Positions 39,133 through 49,117 of a DNA stretch of 64,000 bases are shown here, in pieces. The first letter of the stretch is position 1; each line of letters opens with the position of its first letter. The stretch is from Streptomyces coelicoflavus (GTDB taxonomy: Bacteria > Actinomycetota > Actinomycetes > Streptomycetales > Streptomycetaceae), in contig NZ_BEWB01000005.1 in NCBI RefSeq assembly GCF_003112555.1, forward strand, positions 186,001 to 250,000, in the 5' to 3' direction. The position numbers and the translations under genes are program-made. The notes beneath the pieces are model-generated. The model made no database searches. It worked only from the letters and a program-made list of their open reading frames with translations, and was not told the origin of the DNA.

Positions 39133-42100
39133 ATGCACCAGGAAATCGCCGACGAGGACCGGTTCGAGATGCCCGCCGCCTGGCTGCGGGCCCTGCCCGC
39201 GCCCCGGGCAGCCGCGAAGCCGGCCGAGGACGCGGTGGAGAAGGCCGCTCGCCGCTATGCGCAGGAGGCGGCCTGGTTCGAGGAGATGTTCTCCTCCTCC
39301 GGCAGCGACCCGGAGCTGGTGAAGGAGGGCCGGGCCCACCGGGAGGGCCGGCCCTCTCCGCTCGGAGCCGCCGTGGAGATCGCCGTCGGCTGGCACTACA
39401 CGATGGTGGACGTGCTCGTCGACGCCTGCGTGACCGAACACGGCCTGCCGTTCGCCGCCTGTGCCGTCGTGGAGCTGGGAGGTGTCAACCCCCATTACAA
39501 GCAGGCAGGTTCCCGACGGTACGACGCGGCGCTGCGGAGGGTGACCGATTACCAGACCTACTATGTGTGGGAGCCCGCCGCCCGTGTCCGGGAGCTGCTC
39601 GCGGCGGTCGACGAGGAGACCCGACGGCGGACCGTCGAGGCCCTCGCCGGCCTCCGGGACAGCGTCGAGCGCCGCAGCGTGATCTCCTACCTGGTACCCG
39701 ATGAGCATGCCTGGGTCGACGAGTGCTGCGACGGCCCGATACCGGACGACTCCGCCCTGTGGCGCATGCTCCTTCTCTCCCTGTACCGGCCGGAGCAGAT
39801 CGCCCTCATCCGCGAAGGAGCAGGACTCGGCTGGAACGGCTGGAAACTCCCGCTGCTCGCCACCCTCGCGAACCGGCTCGGTCCCGCCGTCGGGTCCCTG
39901 CTGGAGGACGCGTTCGACGGTGCCTACGGGTCCGACGGCCACCGGGACGTCGCGGGCTGGGCCGCCGAACTGCCCACCGACGACGCCTTCCGCCTGCTGC
40001 TGAAGAAGGGCGGCGACCGCAATGTCCGCGCCGCCCTGCTCGACGCCATGAACCGCTACCCGCGGCGCGCCCTGCGGCTGCTCTCCGCCGCCGCGGCGGG
40101 CGACGGCGAACAGGCGTCCCTCGCCCGGATGCTGCTGCCGCTGCACGTGGTGACCCACGCGGAGCTCACGAAGGAGATGTTGCCCGCCCTGCCCGAAGCG
40201 TCCGCAGCCGTCGTCGCACCGCTGCTGAAGCGGGGCGAACGGGACGCCGAAGCGCCTGCGGAAGCGCTCCCCGCCCTGCTGGTCGCCCCGCCGTGGACCC
40301 GGAAGCGCACCAGGCGCAAGGCACGCGTGGCCCGCGACGTCCCCGGGGCGCCGCAGGCCGAGGTGGCCTGGAAGCCCGGGGAGCAGGAGGCCTGGGCGGC
40401 CACCGTCGTCGCCGAAACCCCCTGGTGGCGCGAGCACGACTGGTCCCGCGAGATCCAGCAGATGCAGCAGGGGACATGGCGGGGCAACATCCACGCCGCC
40501 CGCCTCTTCGTCACCGGCCCCGAGGACGTCGTACGCCCACTGCTCGACGCCTTCGCCCCCGAGCACGTCTGGGACACCGAGAGCCACCTCAGGCCCGTCG
40601 CCGCCCGCCACGGCCTGTACGCCCTGCCGATGCTGAGCCGGCTCGCCGCCCGGTACCCGGCCACCGCCGGCGGCCTGCTGCTGCCCTACCGCAGCGTCGA
40701 GGTGGCCCGGCAGATGGCCGAGTGGCTGGTGCGCCGCCAGTCGCTGAGGCCCACGGTTCTCGCCTGGCTCCGCCGCCACGGCCGGGCCGCGGCCGTCCAC
40801 CTGGTTCCCGACGCCGTCGGCCCGGCGGGCACGCTCCGCAACCACGCCGAACACGCCCTGCGGCAACTCGCCGCAGAGGTGGGCGCCGAGGCCGTGCGGG
40901 AAACGGCGGCCGGCTGCGGCGCCGAGGCCGAGGAGATCGTCGCCGACCTCCTCGCCGGCGATCCGCTGGAGGCCGCCCTCCCGGCGAGGATGCCGACCCC
41001 CTGCACCTGGGCCGACCCCGCCCTGTTCCCGCAGATCCGGCTCACCGGCGGCCGCGGCGCCCTGCCCGCCGACGCCGTCCGCCACATGACGGCCATGCTG
41101 CAGATCTCCAAGCCCGGTGACGTCTACCCAGGCCTCGCCGTCGTCACCGAGCAGTGCGACGCCGGCTCCCTCGCCGAGTTCGCTTGGTCCCTCTTCGAGA
41201 CGTGGCGGTTCCACGGCATGCCGGCCAAGGACAGCTGGGCCCTCCACGCCCTCGGCCTCCTCGGCGACGACGAGACCGTCCGCCGTCTCACCCCCCTCGT
41301 GCGTGCCTGGCCCGGTGAGAACGCCCACCACCGGGCCGTCGAGGGCCTCACCGTCCTCGCTGAGATCGGCACCGACACCGCCCTGCGCCATCTGCACGGC
41401 ATCTCCCAGCGGGTGCCGTTCAAGGCCCTCAAGAAGCGAGCCCGGGAGAAGATCGACGAGGTCGCCGAAAACGTCGGCCTCACCACCGACCAGCTCGCCG
41501 ACCGGCTGGTCCCCGATCTTGGCCTCGCCGACGACGGCAGCACCGTCATCGACTACGGCCCGCGCCGCTTCACCGTCACCTTCGACGAGCAGCTCCGCCC
41601 CTGTGTCCGCGACGAGACCGGCAAGCTCCGCAAGGCCCTGCCGGCCCCGGGCGTCAAGGACGACCCGGAACTCGCCCCCGCCGAGCGCAAGCGGTTCGCC
41701 GCCCTCAAGAAGGAGGTCCGAACCATTGCCTCCGACCAACTGCGCCGCCTGGAGGCCGCCATGGTCACCGGCCGCTCCTGGACCGCCGCCGAGTTCCGCG
41801 AACTGCTCGTCGAGCACCCCCTTCTGCGCCACTTGGTGCGCCGCCTGGTCTGGCTCGGCGGCAGCGACGGCGAAGGCGGCAGTGACGGCGATGGCGACGG
41901 CGACGGCAGGGTGACCGCGTTCCGTGTCGCCGAGGACCTCACCCTCGCGGACGTCCACGACGACGCATGGACTCTCCCCGCCGACGCCACCGTGCGCCTC
42001 GCCCACCCCCTCCATCTGGGAGACGAACTCGGGGCCTGGGCCGACCTCTTCGCCGACTACGAGATCCTCCAGCCCTTCCCGCAGCTCGGCCGCCCCGTGC

Positions 42101-42468
42101 ACACCTTCACCGACGAGGAGGCCAACGGGCACCGGCTGACCCGCTTCGAGGGCGTCACCGTCCCCGTCGGCAAACTCCTCGGCCTCACCAAGCGCGGCTG
42201 GGAACGCGGCACGCCCGAGGACAACGGCGTGGAACGCTGGGTCTCCCGCCCGATCACCCGCGACCGCCACCTCGTCATCGCCCTCGACGGGGGCATCGCC
42301 GTCGGCATGGTCGCGGAGTTCCCCGACCAGACCCTCGAGACCATCTGGATCGACACCGCCCCCGGCGACTACTGGCGCAGCCACACCTACCCGCACCGCC
42401 TCGGCGACATCGACCCCGTCGTCGCCTCCGAGATCCTCGCCGACCTGACCGACGTCACCGCCAAGTGA
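39133..42468 (+). CDS. DUF4132 protein, first gene of MoxR-VWA operon
   Basis: Protein of 1111 aa. Most of it is alpha-helical repeat-like sequence. The C-terminal 220 residues are the DUF4132 domain (LLRHLVRRLVWLGG, FRVAEDLTLADVHDD, LAHPLHLGDELGAWADLFADYEILQPFPQLGRPVHTF, LTKRGWERG). This family includes E. coli MolR and YehI. No catalytic residues are known. ATG 39133 is supported by GGGGAGG 9 nt upstream; a GTG 30 nt earlier is unlikely. It opens a five-gene operon (gap of 8 nt to the next gene) behind a damage-type promoter. I infer a large scaffold or target-recognition subunit for the MoxR ATPase. An Asp/Gly-rich run is found near residues 918-928. Confidence 0.92.
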   Translation: MHQEIADEDRFEMPAAWLRALPAPRAAAKPAEDAVEKAARRYAQEAAWFEEMFSSSGSDPELVKEGRAHREGRPSPLGAAVEIAVGWHYTMVDVLVDACVTEHGLPFAACAVVELGGVNPHYKQAGSRRYDAALRRVTDYQTYYVWEPAARVRELLAAVDEETRRRTVEALAGLRDSVERRSVISYLVPDEHAWVDECCDGPIPDDSALWRMLLLSLYRPEQIALIREGAGLGWNGWKLPLLATLANRLGPAVGSLLEDAFDGAYGSDGHRDVAGWAAELPTDDAFRLLLKKGGDRNVRAALLDAMNRYPRRALRLLSAAAAGDGEQASLARMLLPLHVVTHAELTKEMLPALPEASAAVVAPLLKRGERDAEAPAEALPALLVAPPWTRKRTRRKARVARDVPGAPQAEVAWKPGEQEAWAATVVAETPWWREHDWSREIQQMQQGTWRGNIHAARLFVTGPEDVVRPLLDAFAPEHVWDTESHLRPVAARHGLYALPMLSRLAARYPATAGGLLLPYRSVEVARQMAEWLVRRQSLRPTVLAWLRRHGRAAAVHLVPDAVGPAGTLRNHAEHALRQLAAEVGAEAVRETAAGCGAEAEEIVADLLAGDPLEAALPARMPTPCTWADPALFPQIRLTGGRGALPADAVRHMTAMLQISKPGDVYPGLAVVTEQCDAGSLAEFAWSLFETWRFHGMPAKDSWALHALGLLGDDETVRRLTPLVRAWPGENAHHRAVEGLTVLAEIGTDTALRHLHGISQRVPFKALKKRAREKIDEVAENVGLTTDQLADRLVPDLGLADDGSTVIDYGPRRFTVTFDEQLRPCVRDETGKLRKALPAPGVKDDPELAPAERKRFAALKKEVRTIASDQLRRLEAAMVTGRSWTAAEFRELLVEHPLLRHLVRRLVWLGGSDGEGGSDGDGDGDGRVTAFRVAEDLTLADVHDDAWTLPADATVRLAHPLHLGDELGAWADLFADYEILQPFPQLGRPVHTFTDEEANGHRLTRFEGVTVPVGKLLGLTKRGWERGTPEDNGVERWVSRPITRDRHLVIALDGGIAVGMVAEFPDQTLETIWIDTAPGDYWRSHTYPHRLGDIDPVVASEILADLTDVTAK

Positions 42469-42476
42469 GCCCCGCC

Positions 42477-43574
42477 ATGACCACAGTGAGCGACCCGCAC
42501 CCGCCCCGCCTGCAGCGCCCGCCCGCGGAAGTGCGCCACGCCGACGAACTCGCCGGGCTGCGTGCCGGGGACACCGGCCCGCGGCCGCCCGGCTGGCAGC
42601 TCAGCCTCCGTGCCGCCCTCCGCTTCGTGGTCGGAGACCCCGACGCCGGCATCAGCCGCAAGTTCGTCGGCAGCCCCTCGCTCGTCGAACGGGCCCTGGT
42701 GACCCTGGCCACCAACCGGGGTCTGATGCTCGTCGGCGAACCCGGCACGGCCAAGTCGCTGCTTTCCGAGCTCATCGCGGCAGCGGTCAGCGGCACCTCC
42801 ACGCTCACCGTGCAGGGCGGCGCGGCCACCACCGAGGACCAGATCAAGTACTCCTGGAACTATGCCCTGCTGGTCTCCGAAGGCCCCTCCCGCCGCTCCC
42901 TGGTGCCCGCCCCCATGCTCCGCGGCATGGCCGAGGGACGCATCGTCCGCTTCGAGGAGATCACCCGCTGCCCCCTCGAGGTCCAGGACTGCCTGCTCTC
43001 CCTGCTCTCCGAACGCGTCGTCGCCGTCCCCGAACTCGACGGCGACGACGGCATGGTCTTCGCCCGCCAGGGCTTCAACGTCATCGCCACCGCCAACACC
43101 CGCGACCGCGGCGTCAATGAGATGAGCGCCGCGCTCAAACGCCGTTTCAACTTCGAGACTGTCTTCCCGATACCCGACCTCGACACCGAACTCGCCCTCG
43201 TCGAAGCCGAGTCCACCGCCCTGCTCCGCGAGTCCGGAGTCGAGCGGGCACCCGACCCCGACGTCCTCGAGGTACTGGTCGGTACCTTCCGCGAACTGCG
43301 CGGCGCACCCGGCCAGAGCGACCGGCCCTCCGCAGTGATGAGTACCGCCGAAGCCGTCTCCACGGCCCACGCCGTCGGCCTGCGCGGCTGGTTCCTGCGC
43401 GGCGAGGCGGGCAACGCCGCCGACATCGTCTCCTGTCTCGCCGGCACCGCCGCCAAGGACAGCCCCGAGGACCTCGCCCGCCTGCGCCGCTTCCTCGAAC
43501 AGCAGGCCCGCCTGCGCCGGGGCGCCCAGTGGCAGGCCCTCCACGAGGCCCGGCACCTGCTGGACCAACGGTGA
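42477..43574 (+). CDS. MoxR-type AAA+ ATPase (YehL-like)
   Basis: Protein of 365 aa. Walker A GEPGTAKS (residues 87-94), Walker B IVRFEEI (about 156), sensor 1 NVIATANTRDRG (about 202) and the arginine finger region ALKRRFNFETVFPIPDLD identify a MoxR-family AAA+ ATPase. Such ATPases use ATP to remodel or insert cofactors into partner proteins and almost always pair with a VWA protein, here two genes downstream. The GTGA overlap with the DUF5682 start shows translational coupling. The closest organisational relative I know is E. coli YehL. Confidence 0.95.
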   Translation: MTTVSDPHPPRLQRPPAEVRHADELAGLRAGDTGPRPPGWQLSLRAALRFVVGDPDAGISRKFVGSPSLVERALVTLATNRGLMLVGEPGTAKSLLSELIAAAVSGTSTLTVQGGAATTEDQIKYSWNYALLVSEGPSRRSLVPAPMLRGMAEGRIVRFEEITRCPLEVQDCLLSLLSERVVAVPELDGDDGMVFARQGFNVIATANTRDRGVNEMSAALKRRFNFETVFPIPDLDTELALVEAESTALLRESGVERAPDPDVLEVLVGTFRELRGAPGQSDRPSAVMSTAEAVSTAHAVGLRGWFLRGEAGNAADIVSCLAGTAAKDSPEDLARLRRFLEQQARLRRGAQWQALHEARHLLDQR

Positions 43575-45904
43575 GCGACGCCGGCGTCACCTTCCTGGGG
43601 GTGCGCCACCACTCACCGGCCTGCGCCGGCCTGGTCCGCCGCACGATCCGCGCACATCGCCCGGCATACGTCCTGGTCGAAGGCCCCGCCGACATGAACG
43701 ACCGGATCGGCGAACTGCTCCTCGGACACGAACTGCCCATCGCCGTCTTCAGTCACCACCGCGGCACCGAAAGGGTCTCCACCTCCTGGGCCCCGCTGTG
43801 CGCGTACTCCCCGGAATGGGTGGCACTCACCGAGGGCCGTGCCGCGGGCGCCGAGGTCCGGTTCATCGACCTGCCCGCCTGGCACCACGCCTTCACCGAC
43901 CGCCCCGACGGCGCGGCCAACCGCTACGCCGACGCCGAGGCCCGCTACAGCCGCGCCACCGAACGGCTCCGCGCCCGCTACCGGGTCGACACCGTGGACG
44001 CCCTGTGGGACCGCCTCTTCGAGATCGCCGATCCGGACGGCCTGCGGGACCGCCTGGACGCCTACTTCGCCCTGGTGCGCGGCGACACCGAGGCCGACGA
44101 CGGGGACCGCGCCCGGGAGCAGTACATGGCCTCCTGGGTCCGCGCCGCGGTCGCACACGCCGGCAACCGGCCGGTCCTGGTGGTGACCGGTGGCTTCCAC
44201 CAGCCCGCCCTGCGCGCCCTCACCACCGCCCCCGGCACGACTCCGGGGGCGGAACCCGCCGCATGGCCCCCGGTGCCCGCCCCGCCCGACGGGGCCGTGG
44301 GCGGCAGCTTCCTGGTGCCCTACTCCTTCCGCCAGATGGACGCCTTCGCCGGCTACCAGTCCGGCATGCCGTCCCCCGGCTACTACCAGCGCCTGTGGGA
44401 CGAAGGCCCCGAAGCGGCCGCGAGAACCCTCCGTCGCACCGTCGTGGAACGGCTCCGCGCCCGCCACCTCCCCGCCTCCACCGCCGCCCTGATCTCCGCC
44501 CACACCCTCACCGAAGGCCTCGCCGCCCTCCGCGGACACCCCCACCCCGCCCGTGTCGACGTCCTGGACGGCCTCGCCGCCGCACTGATCACCGACGACC
44601 TCGACCAGCCGCTCCCCTGGAACACCGACGGCCCGCTGAGGCCCGGCGCCCACCCCGCCGTCGTCGAAACGGTCGCCGCCTGCACCGGCGAGCGCACCGG
44701 CCGCCTCCACCCCGACACCCCGCTGCCACCCCTGGTCCACCACGTGACCGCCGACGAGATCCGCCTCGGCCTCGACGGCGACCGCACTCTCGACCTCGAC
44801 CTCACCAACCCCCGAGGGCTCGAACGCAGCCGCTTCCTCCACCAGCTGCGCATCCTCGGCATCCCCGGCCACACCCGCGTCACCGGTCCCGACCACGGAG
44901 CCGACCCCCGCGACCACGAAACCTGGGAACCCCGCCCCCGCACCGGCCGCGACGCCGCACTGACCGAGGCCGGCGCCTACGGAGCCCGCCCCGACGAGGC
45001 CGCCGCAGCCCTCCTCACCCGCCGCCTCCGCGACACCGGTACGGCCGCCGACGCCGGGACCACCGCCGCCCTCCTGTTCGACGCCGTCCTCTGCGGAGCC
45101 GGAACCCTCTCCCGCGACCTCCTGGACGGCCTCGCCCACCGGATCCGTACCACCGCCGACCCAGGCCCCCTCGGGCGGGCCCTCGCCGTGGTCCTGGGAC
45201 TCTGGCGCCACGACCGCGTCTTCGGCACCGCCCGTGAACCGCTGCTCGGCACCGTCCTCGACCACGCCGTCGACCGGCTCTTCCACCTCGTAGAGGGCCT
45301 CCACGGCGGCCCGCCCGGCGTCGACGTCCCCCGCCTGCGCGCCCTGACCGCCGCCCGCGACGCCCTCCTCCACGCCGCGCCCGCCCTTGCTCTCACCCCG
45401 GAGACCGCCGCCGCGACCGCCGCCCGCATCGCCCGCGACCGGCACGCCCCCGCCGACCTGCGCGGCGCCGCCCTCGGCCTGCGCCGCGCCCTCGGAGCTC
45501 CGGCCGAACCCGCCGGGGAGGCCGAAGCGTTCGCCGCCGCGGCCGACCCCGCCGTCCTCGGCGACTGGCTGGCCGGCCTGCTCACCCTCGCCCGCGAAGA
45601 AGTCCTGCGGCCCGCCCCGAAGGGCGAACAGTCCCTGCTCGACACCCTGGACGGCGTCGTCACCACCATGACCGACGACGTCTTCCTCCACGCCCTGCCC
45701 GCCCTGCGCCAGGCCTTCGCCTTCTTCCCGCCCCGCGAACGCGAACGCGTCGCGCACCTCCTCCTCGACCGCCGGAACCTGCACGGCTCCGCCCGCACCT
45801 TGCTGCGCACCAGCGCCGACCCGCTGCTCCTCGCCCGTGCCGCGGCCCTCGAGGAACACACCGACCTGCTGCTCGACCGGCACGCCCTCGGAGCACCCCG
45901 ATGA
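43571..45904 (+). CDS. DUF5682 family protein (YehM-like)
   Basis: Protein of 777 aa, starting with VTFLGVRHHSPACAGLVRRTIRAHRPAYVLVEGPADMN, the conserved DUF5682 N-terminus, followed by LPIAVFSHHRG and WHHAF. Several conserved His/Glu residues cluster in the first 100 residues and resemble a TraB/ChaN-like 'H-x-D/EGP' catalytic arrangement, so a hydrolase or metal-binding function is conceivable. From about residue 230 a second conserved block starts (SFLVPYSFRQMDAFAGYQSGMPSPGYYQRLW). The remainder is helical. The start GTG 43571 overlaps the MoxR stop and the end overlaps the VWA ATG by 4 nt. Function unknown. Confidence 0.92.
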   Translation: MSDAGVTFLGVRHHSPACAGLVRRTIRAHRPAYVLVEGPADMNDRIGELLLGHELPIAVFSHHRGTERVSTSWAPLCAYSPEWVALTEGRAAGAEVRFIDLPAWHHAFTDRPDGAANRYADAEARYSRATERLRARYRVDTVDALWDRLFEIADPDGLRDRLDAYFALVRGDTEADDGDRAREQYMASWVRAAVAHAGNRPVLVVTGGFHQPALRALTTAPGTTPGAEPAAWPPVPAPPDGAVGGSFLVPYSFRQMDAFAGYQSGMPSPGYYQRLWDEGPEAAARTLRRTVVERLRARHLPASTAALISAHTLTEGLAALRGHPHPARVDVLDGLAAALITDDLDQPLPWNTDGPLRPGAHPAVVETVAACTGERTGRLHPDTPLPPLVHHVTADEIRLGLDGDRTLDLDLTNPRGLERSRFLHQLRILGIPGHTRVTGPDHGADPRDHETWEPRPRTGRDAALTEAGAYGARPDEAAAALLTRRLRDTGTAADAGTTAALLFDAVLCGAGTLSRDLLDGLAHRIRTTADPGPLGRALAVVLGLWRHDRVFGTAREPLLGTVLDHAVDRLFHLVEGLHGGPPGVDVPRLRALTAARDALLHAAPALALTPETAAATAARIARDRHAPADLRGAALGLRRALGAPAEPAGEAEAFAAAADPAVLGDWLAGLLTLAREEVLRPAPKGEQSLLDTLDGVVTTMTDDVFLHALPALRQAFAFFPPRERERVAHLLLDRRNLHGSARTLLRTSADPLLLARAAALEEHTDLLLDRHALGAPR

Positions 45905-47061
45905 ACCCCGACGACCCCCGTGCGGGACTGGAACGCTGGCGGCTGATCCTCGGCGCCCCCGCCGAACGCCGCACCGGCGGCCTCGACGGCCCGGACGCCG
46001 CCCGCGACACCGCCCTCCAGTGGCTCTACGGCCGGGACGACGACCTCGCCCGCCGTGGCGAACGCCGCGGCACCGCCGACGGCCGGGAGGGTGGCGACGG
46101 CCCCTCCACGCTCGCCGTCGTCGACTGGCTCGACGACATCCACCGCCTCTTCCCCCGGGAGACGGTCGAACGCCTCGAACGCGACGCCGTGGAGACCTAC
46201 GGCATCGACGAGATCGTCACCGATTCCGACGTCTTGCTCCGCGTGGAACCCAGCACCAGCCTGCTGCGGGCCGTGCTCCGCACCAAGCACCTGATGAACC
46301 CGCAGGTTCTGGCCGCCGCCCGGCGCATCGTCGATGCCGTGGTGCGCGACCTGACCGAGCGGCTGAGGCCGGAGATCCGGCGCGCCCTCACCGGAGCCCG
46401 CTCCCGCCGCCCCAGCCGAACCCCCCTGGCCCGGAACTTCGACTTCAGGGCCACGATCCGCGCCAACCTCGCCCACTACCGGCCCGAGGACCGCCGCATC
46501 CTCATCGAGCAGCCCCACTTCCACTCCCGCACCCGCCGCCACCTCGAGCAGTGGCAGCTGGTCCTCCTCGTCGACCAGTCCGGCTCCATGGCCGGATCCG
46601 TGATCCACTCCGCCGTCACCGCTGCCTGCCTCTGGGGCCTGCCCGGACTACGCACCCACCTGGTCGCTTTCGACACACAGGTCGTCGACCTCACCTCCGA
46701 CGTCACCGACCCCGTCGAACTCCTGATGAAGGTCCAGCTCGGCGGTGGCACCGACATCGCCCGCGCCGTCGACTACTGCGCCGGCCTCGTCGACAACCCG
46801 CGCCGCACCATCGTCGCCCTGATCACCGACTTCTACGAGGGCGGCGACGCCCACCGCCTCACCCGCACCGTCCGCGACCTGACCGGACAGGGCGTCACCG
46901 TCCTCGGCCTCGCCGCCCTCGACGAGGAGGCCGCCCCCGCCTACGACCGCGACCTGGCCGGCCGCCTCGCCGAGGCCGGCGCACACATCGGCGCCATGAC
47001 CCCCGGCCACCTCGCCGAATTCGTCGCCGAGACAATGGCCCACGGAGGACGAACGGCGTGA
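45901..47061 (+). CDS. VWA-domain protein partner of MoxR ATPase (YehP-like)
   Basis: Protein of 386 aa. The C-terminal half is a von Willebrand factor A domain with an intact metal-ion-dependent adhesion site: DQSGSMAGS (Asp225-x-Ser-x-Ser), the Thr in GGGTDIARAV and Asp in ALITDFYEGGD. The N-terminal half is helical and contains a conserved FDFRATIRANLAHYRPEDRRILIEQPHF segment typical of VWA proteins in these operons. It should act with the MoxR ATPase, as VWA proteins generally do. It overlaps the upstream and downstream genes by 4 nt each, supporting obligate co-production. Confidence 0.95.
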   Translation: MNPDDPRAGLERWRLILGAPAERRTGGLDGPDAARDTALQWLYGRDDDLARRGERRGTADGREGGDGPSTLAVVDWLDDIHRLFPRETVERLERDAVETYGIDEIVTDSDVLLRVEPSTSLLRAVLRTKHLMNPQVLAAARRIVDAVVRDLTERLRPEIRRALTGARSRRPSRTPLARNFDFRATIRANLAHYRPEDRRILIEQPHFHSRTRRHLEQWQLVLLVDQSGSMAGSVIHSAVTAACLWGLPGLRTHLVAFDTQVVDLTSDVTDPVELLMKVQLGGGTDIARAVDYCAGLVDNPRRTIVALITDFYEGGDAHRLTRTVRDLTGQGVTVLGLAALDEEAAPAYDRDLAGRLAEAGAHIGAMTPGHLAEFVAETMAHGGRTA

Positions 47062-49004
47062 CCCGCACCGACCTGATCGCCCTCACCCCCGACACCCTCG
47101 CCGCTCTCGCCAACCGCGGCCTGGTCAAACGCGCCGCCAAGGACCTCGACGCCGGAGCGGGCCCCGACCTGGACGTCACCGACGACCACACCGTGCACGG
47201 CCGCTTTCCCGACGGCACCGAAACCCGGCTGCCCCCCGGCGCCACCCTCCAGGACGCCCGCTGCAGCTGCGGGGCCCACGGAGTCTGCCGTCACCGCATC
47301 GGCCTCGTCCTCGCCTACCAGCGCACCGCGACCGCACCGGACACCCCGGCACCCTTCACCGACTGGTCCCCCGGAAGCATCGACGACACGGCCCTCGCCG
47401 AGGCCTTCGGCCGTCCCGCCCTCACCGCGGCACGCCGCACCCGCGACCGCGGCTACCGGGCCGTCCTCCACCGCCCCACCCCGGCCGACCCCGTTCCCAC
47501 CGTCGAACTCCCCGCCTGCACCGTCCGCTTCCCCGTGCCCCACCGCCCCGGCTTCGCCGTCACCGACGCCGCCGAGCCGCTGCGCGGCGCGACGGTCGTA
47601 CTCGCCGTCTGGGCCTTCCGCGCCGCCGACACCGAGGGCAGCGACCGAGTCACCGTCGGAGGAAGGGATACAACCCCGGACCACGGCGACGGCGCCCACC
47701 GCGCAGCCATGGACCTCGTCGACGAACTCCTCGTCGAAGGCGTACCCCAGGCCGGCCCCGTCCTGGACGGAACCCTCCGCCGTGCCGGCGCCGCCCTCAC
47801 GGCCGCCGGCCGCCACTGGCCCGCCGCGGCCCTCGAGGGGATACGCCACCAGCTCGCCGAGCACGCCGTCCGCGGCGCCCGCCACGACCGCGAGACCCAC
47901 GCCCTGCTCCTCGCCGAACTGCACGCCCGTCACCGCGCCGCCCCCACCGACCCCGCAGTCGTCCTGGGCACTGCCGAGACGGCCCGCACCGCCTTGCGCC
48001 GAGTTCGTCTCGTCGCCCTCGGCTGCCACGTCGACGGCACCGCCCGCGACCGCACCGCCGATGTCTTCTTCGCCCACCCCGACGCCGGTGTCGTCCTCGT
48101 TCTGCACAAACGCTGGGAGCTGCCCGACGGGCAGGCGCCCACCGGTCACGACCTCGGCTCCCGCAGGATCCTCGGTACGAACCTGCGCACCCTCGCCGCC
48201 GCCAACGTGGTCAGCGAGGCCACCTCCCGCACGGCCGGCCGCGCGGTGGAGATCTCCCGCGGCCGGATCGCCACCACCTCCGTCACCCCCGTCGGCACCG
48301 CCTGGGACGACCTGCCGCCCGGGCTGCTGGTCACCGACCTCGCCGCACAGTTCCCCGCCCCCGGTAGCCTCCCTCCCCGCCTCGTCCGCCCTCGGGTGGA
48401 GGCCGAGTCCATGCGTGTCCTCGCCGTCGCGGAGGCCGGACCCGTGCGGTACGACCCGGCCGCACAGCGCCTCGAAGCGGTTCTTCACGACCCGGCCGGC
48501 AACGAGGTCCTGCTGAGCAGCGCGCACAACCCCCACTGCCCCGGCACCCTGGACGCCCTGGCCGGCGTCCTCGCCTCCGGCACCGCCGACCGGATCAGCG
48601 GTACCCTCCGCCACGACCGGGGCAGGGTCCTCCTCGCCCCTCTCGCCGTCCGCACCTCCCACGGAGTCCTCGTCCCCGACCTCGCCCCCGGCGACGGCGA
48701 CACGGCCCTCCCCGTCGCCCCGCATGCCCCGGACGACCCCCTCACCACCGCCCTGGAACAGGCCCTCGCCGCCCTCGCCGATGCTGCCCACCACGGCCTG
48801 AAGAACCTGGCCGCCACCGACCACGACACGCTCGAATCGGCAGCCGCCCGCCTGCACCGAACCGGCTTCCACACCACCGCGGACAAGGTCTCCGCCGTGA
48901 CAACCACCCTCCGCACCCACGGCGCGGGCCCCGCCACGTCCCACTGGCACACTGCCGTCATCCGCCTCGCCACGACCCTGGAACTCCACCGGGCCGGCGC
49001 GTAG
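47058..49004 (+). CDS. SWIM zinc-finger protein, last gene of MoxR-VWA operon (YehQ-like)
   Basis: Protein of 648 aa. An N-terminal region (LTPDTLAALANRGLVKRAAKDL) precedes the SWIM motif CSCGAHGVCRH (Cys69, Cys71, Cys77, His79). The rest is long and unfamiliar, with a central block of strands (LRRVRLVALGCHVDGTARDRTADVFFAHPDAGVVLVLHKRWEL) and a helical C-terminus. SWIM domains bind zinc and contact DNA or protein. The GTG at 47058 overlaps the VWA stop, with GGAGG 9 nt upstream. In E. coli the corresponding gene is yehQ. I infer that it supplies nucleic-acid or substrate recognition for the operon's ATPase. Confidence 0.9.
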   Translation: MTRTDLIALTPDTLAALANRGLVKRAAKDLDAGAGPDLDVTDDHTVHGRFPDGTETRLPPGATLQDARCSCGAHGVCRHRIGLVLAYQRTATAPDTPAPFTDWSPGSIDDTALAEAFGRPALTAARRTRDRGYRAVLHRPTPADPVPTVELPACTVRFPVPHRPGFAVTDAAEPLRGATVVLAVWAFRAADTEGSDRVTVGGRDTTPDHGDGAHRAAMDLVDELLVEGVPQAGPVLDGTLRRAGAALTAAGRHWPAAALEGIRHQLAEHAVRGARHDRETHALLLAELHARHRAAPTDPAVVLGTAETARTALRRVRLVALGCHVDGTARDRTADVFFAHPDAGVVLVLHKRWELPDGQAPTGHDLGSRRILGTNLRTLAAANVVSEATSRTAGRAVEISRGRIATTSVTPVGTAWDDLPPGLLVTDLAAQFPAPGSLPPRLVRPRVEAESMRVLAVAEAGPVRYDPAAQRLEAVLHDPAGNEVLLSSAHNPHCPGTLDALAGVLASGTADRISGTLRHDRGRVLLAPLAVRTSHGVLVPDLAPGDGDTALPVAPHAPDDPLTTALEQALAALADAAHHGLKNLAATDHDTLESAAARLHRTGFHTTADKVSAVTTTLRTHGAGPATSHWHTAVIRLATTLELHRAGA

Positions 49005-49117
49005 AACGGATCCGACCGCGTGGGTCGTTCGAGCCCCCGGCCGGCCGTTGAGCCGGTCTACGCCCCGTTCGCGGCAGCGGTACGCAACCAGGCGTATCGG
49101 CTCCACGTCTCAGAGGC

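Noticed and set aside
41967..42476. N-terminal extension of the MoxR gene into the DUF4132 gene
   Set aside because: The extension is Arg/Pro/His-rich shadow sequence; the ATG at 42477 starts the conserved protein right after the upstream stop.
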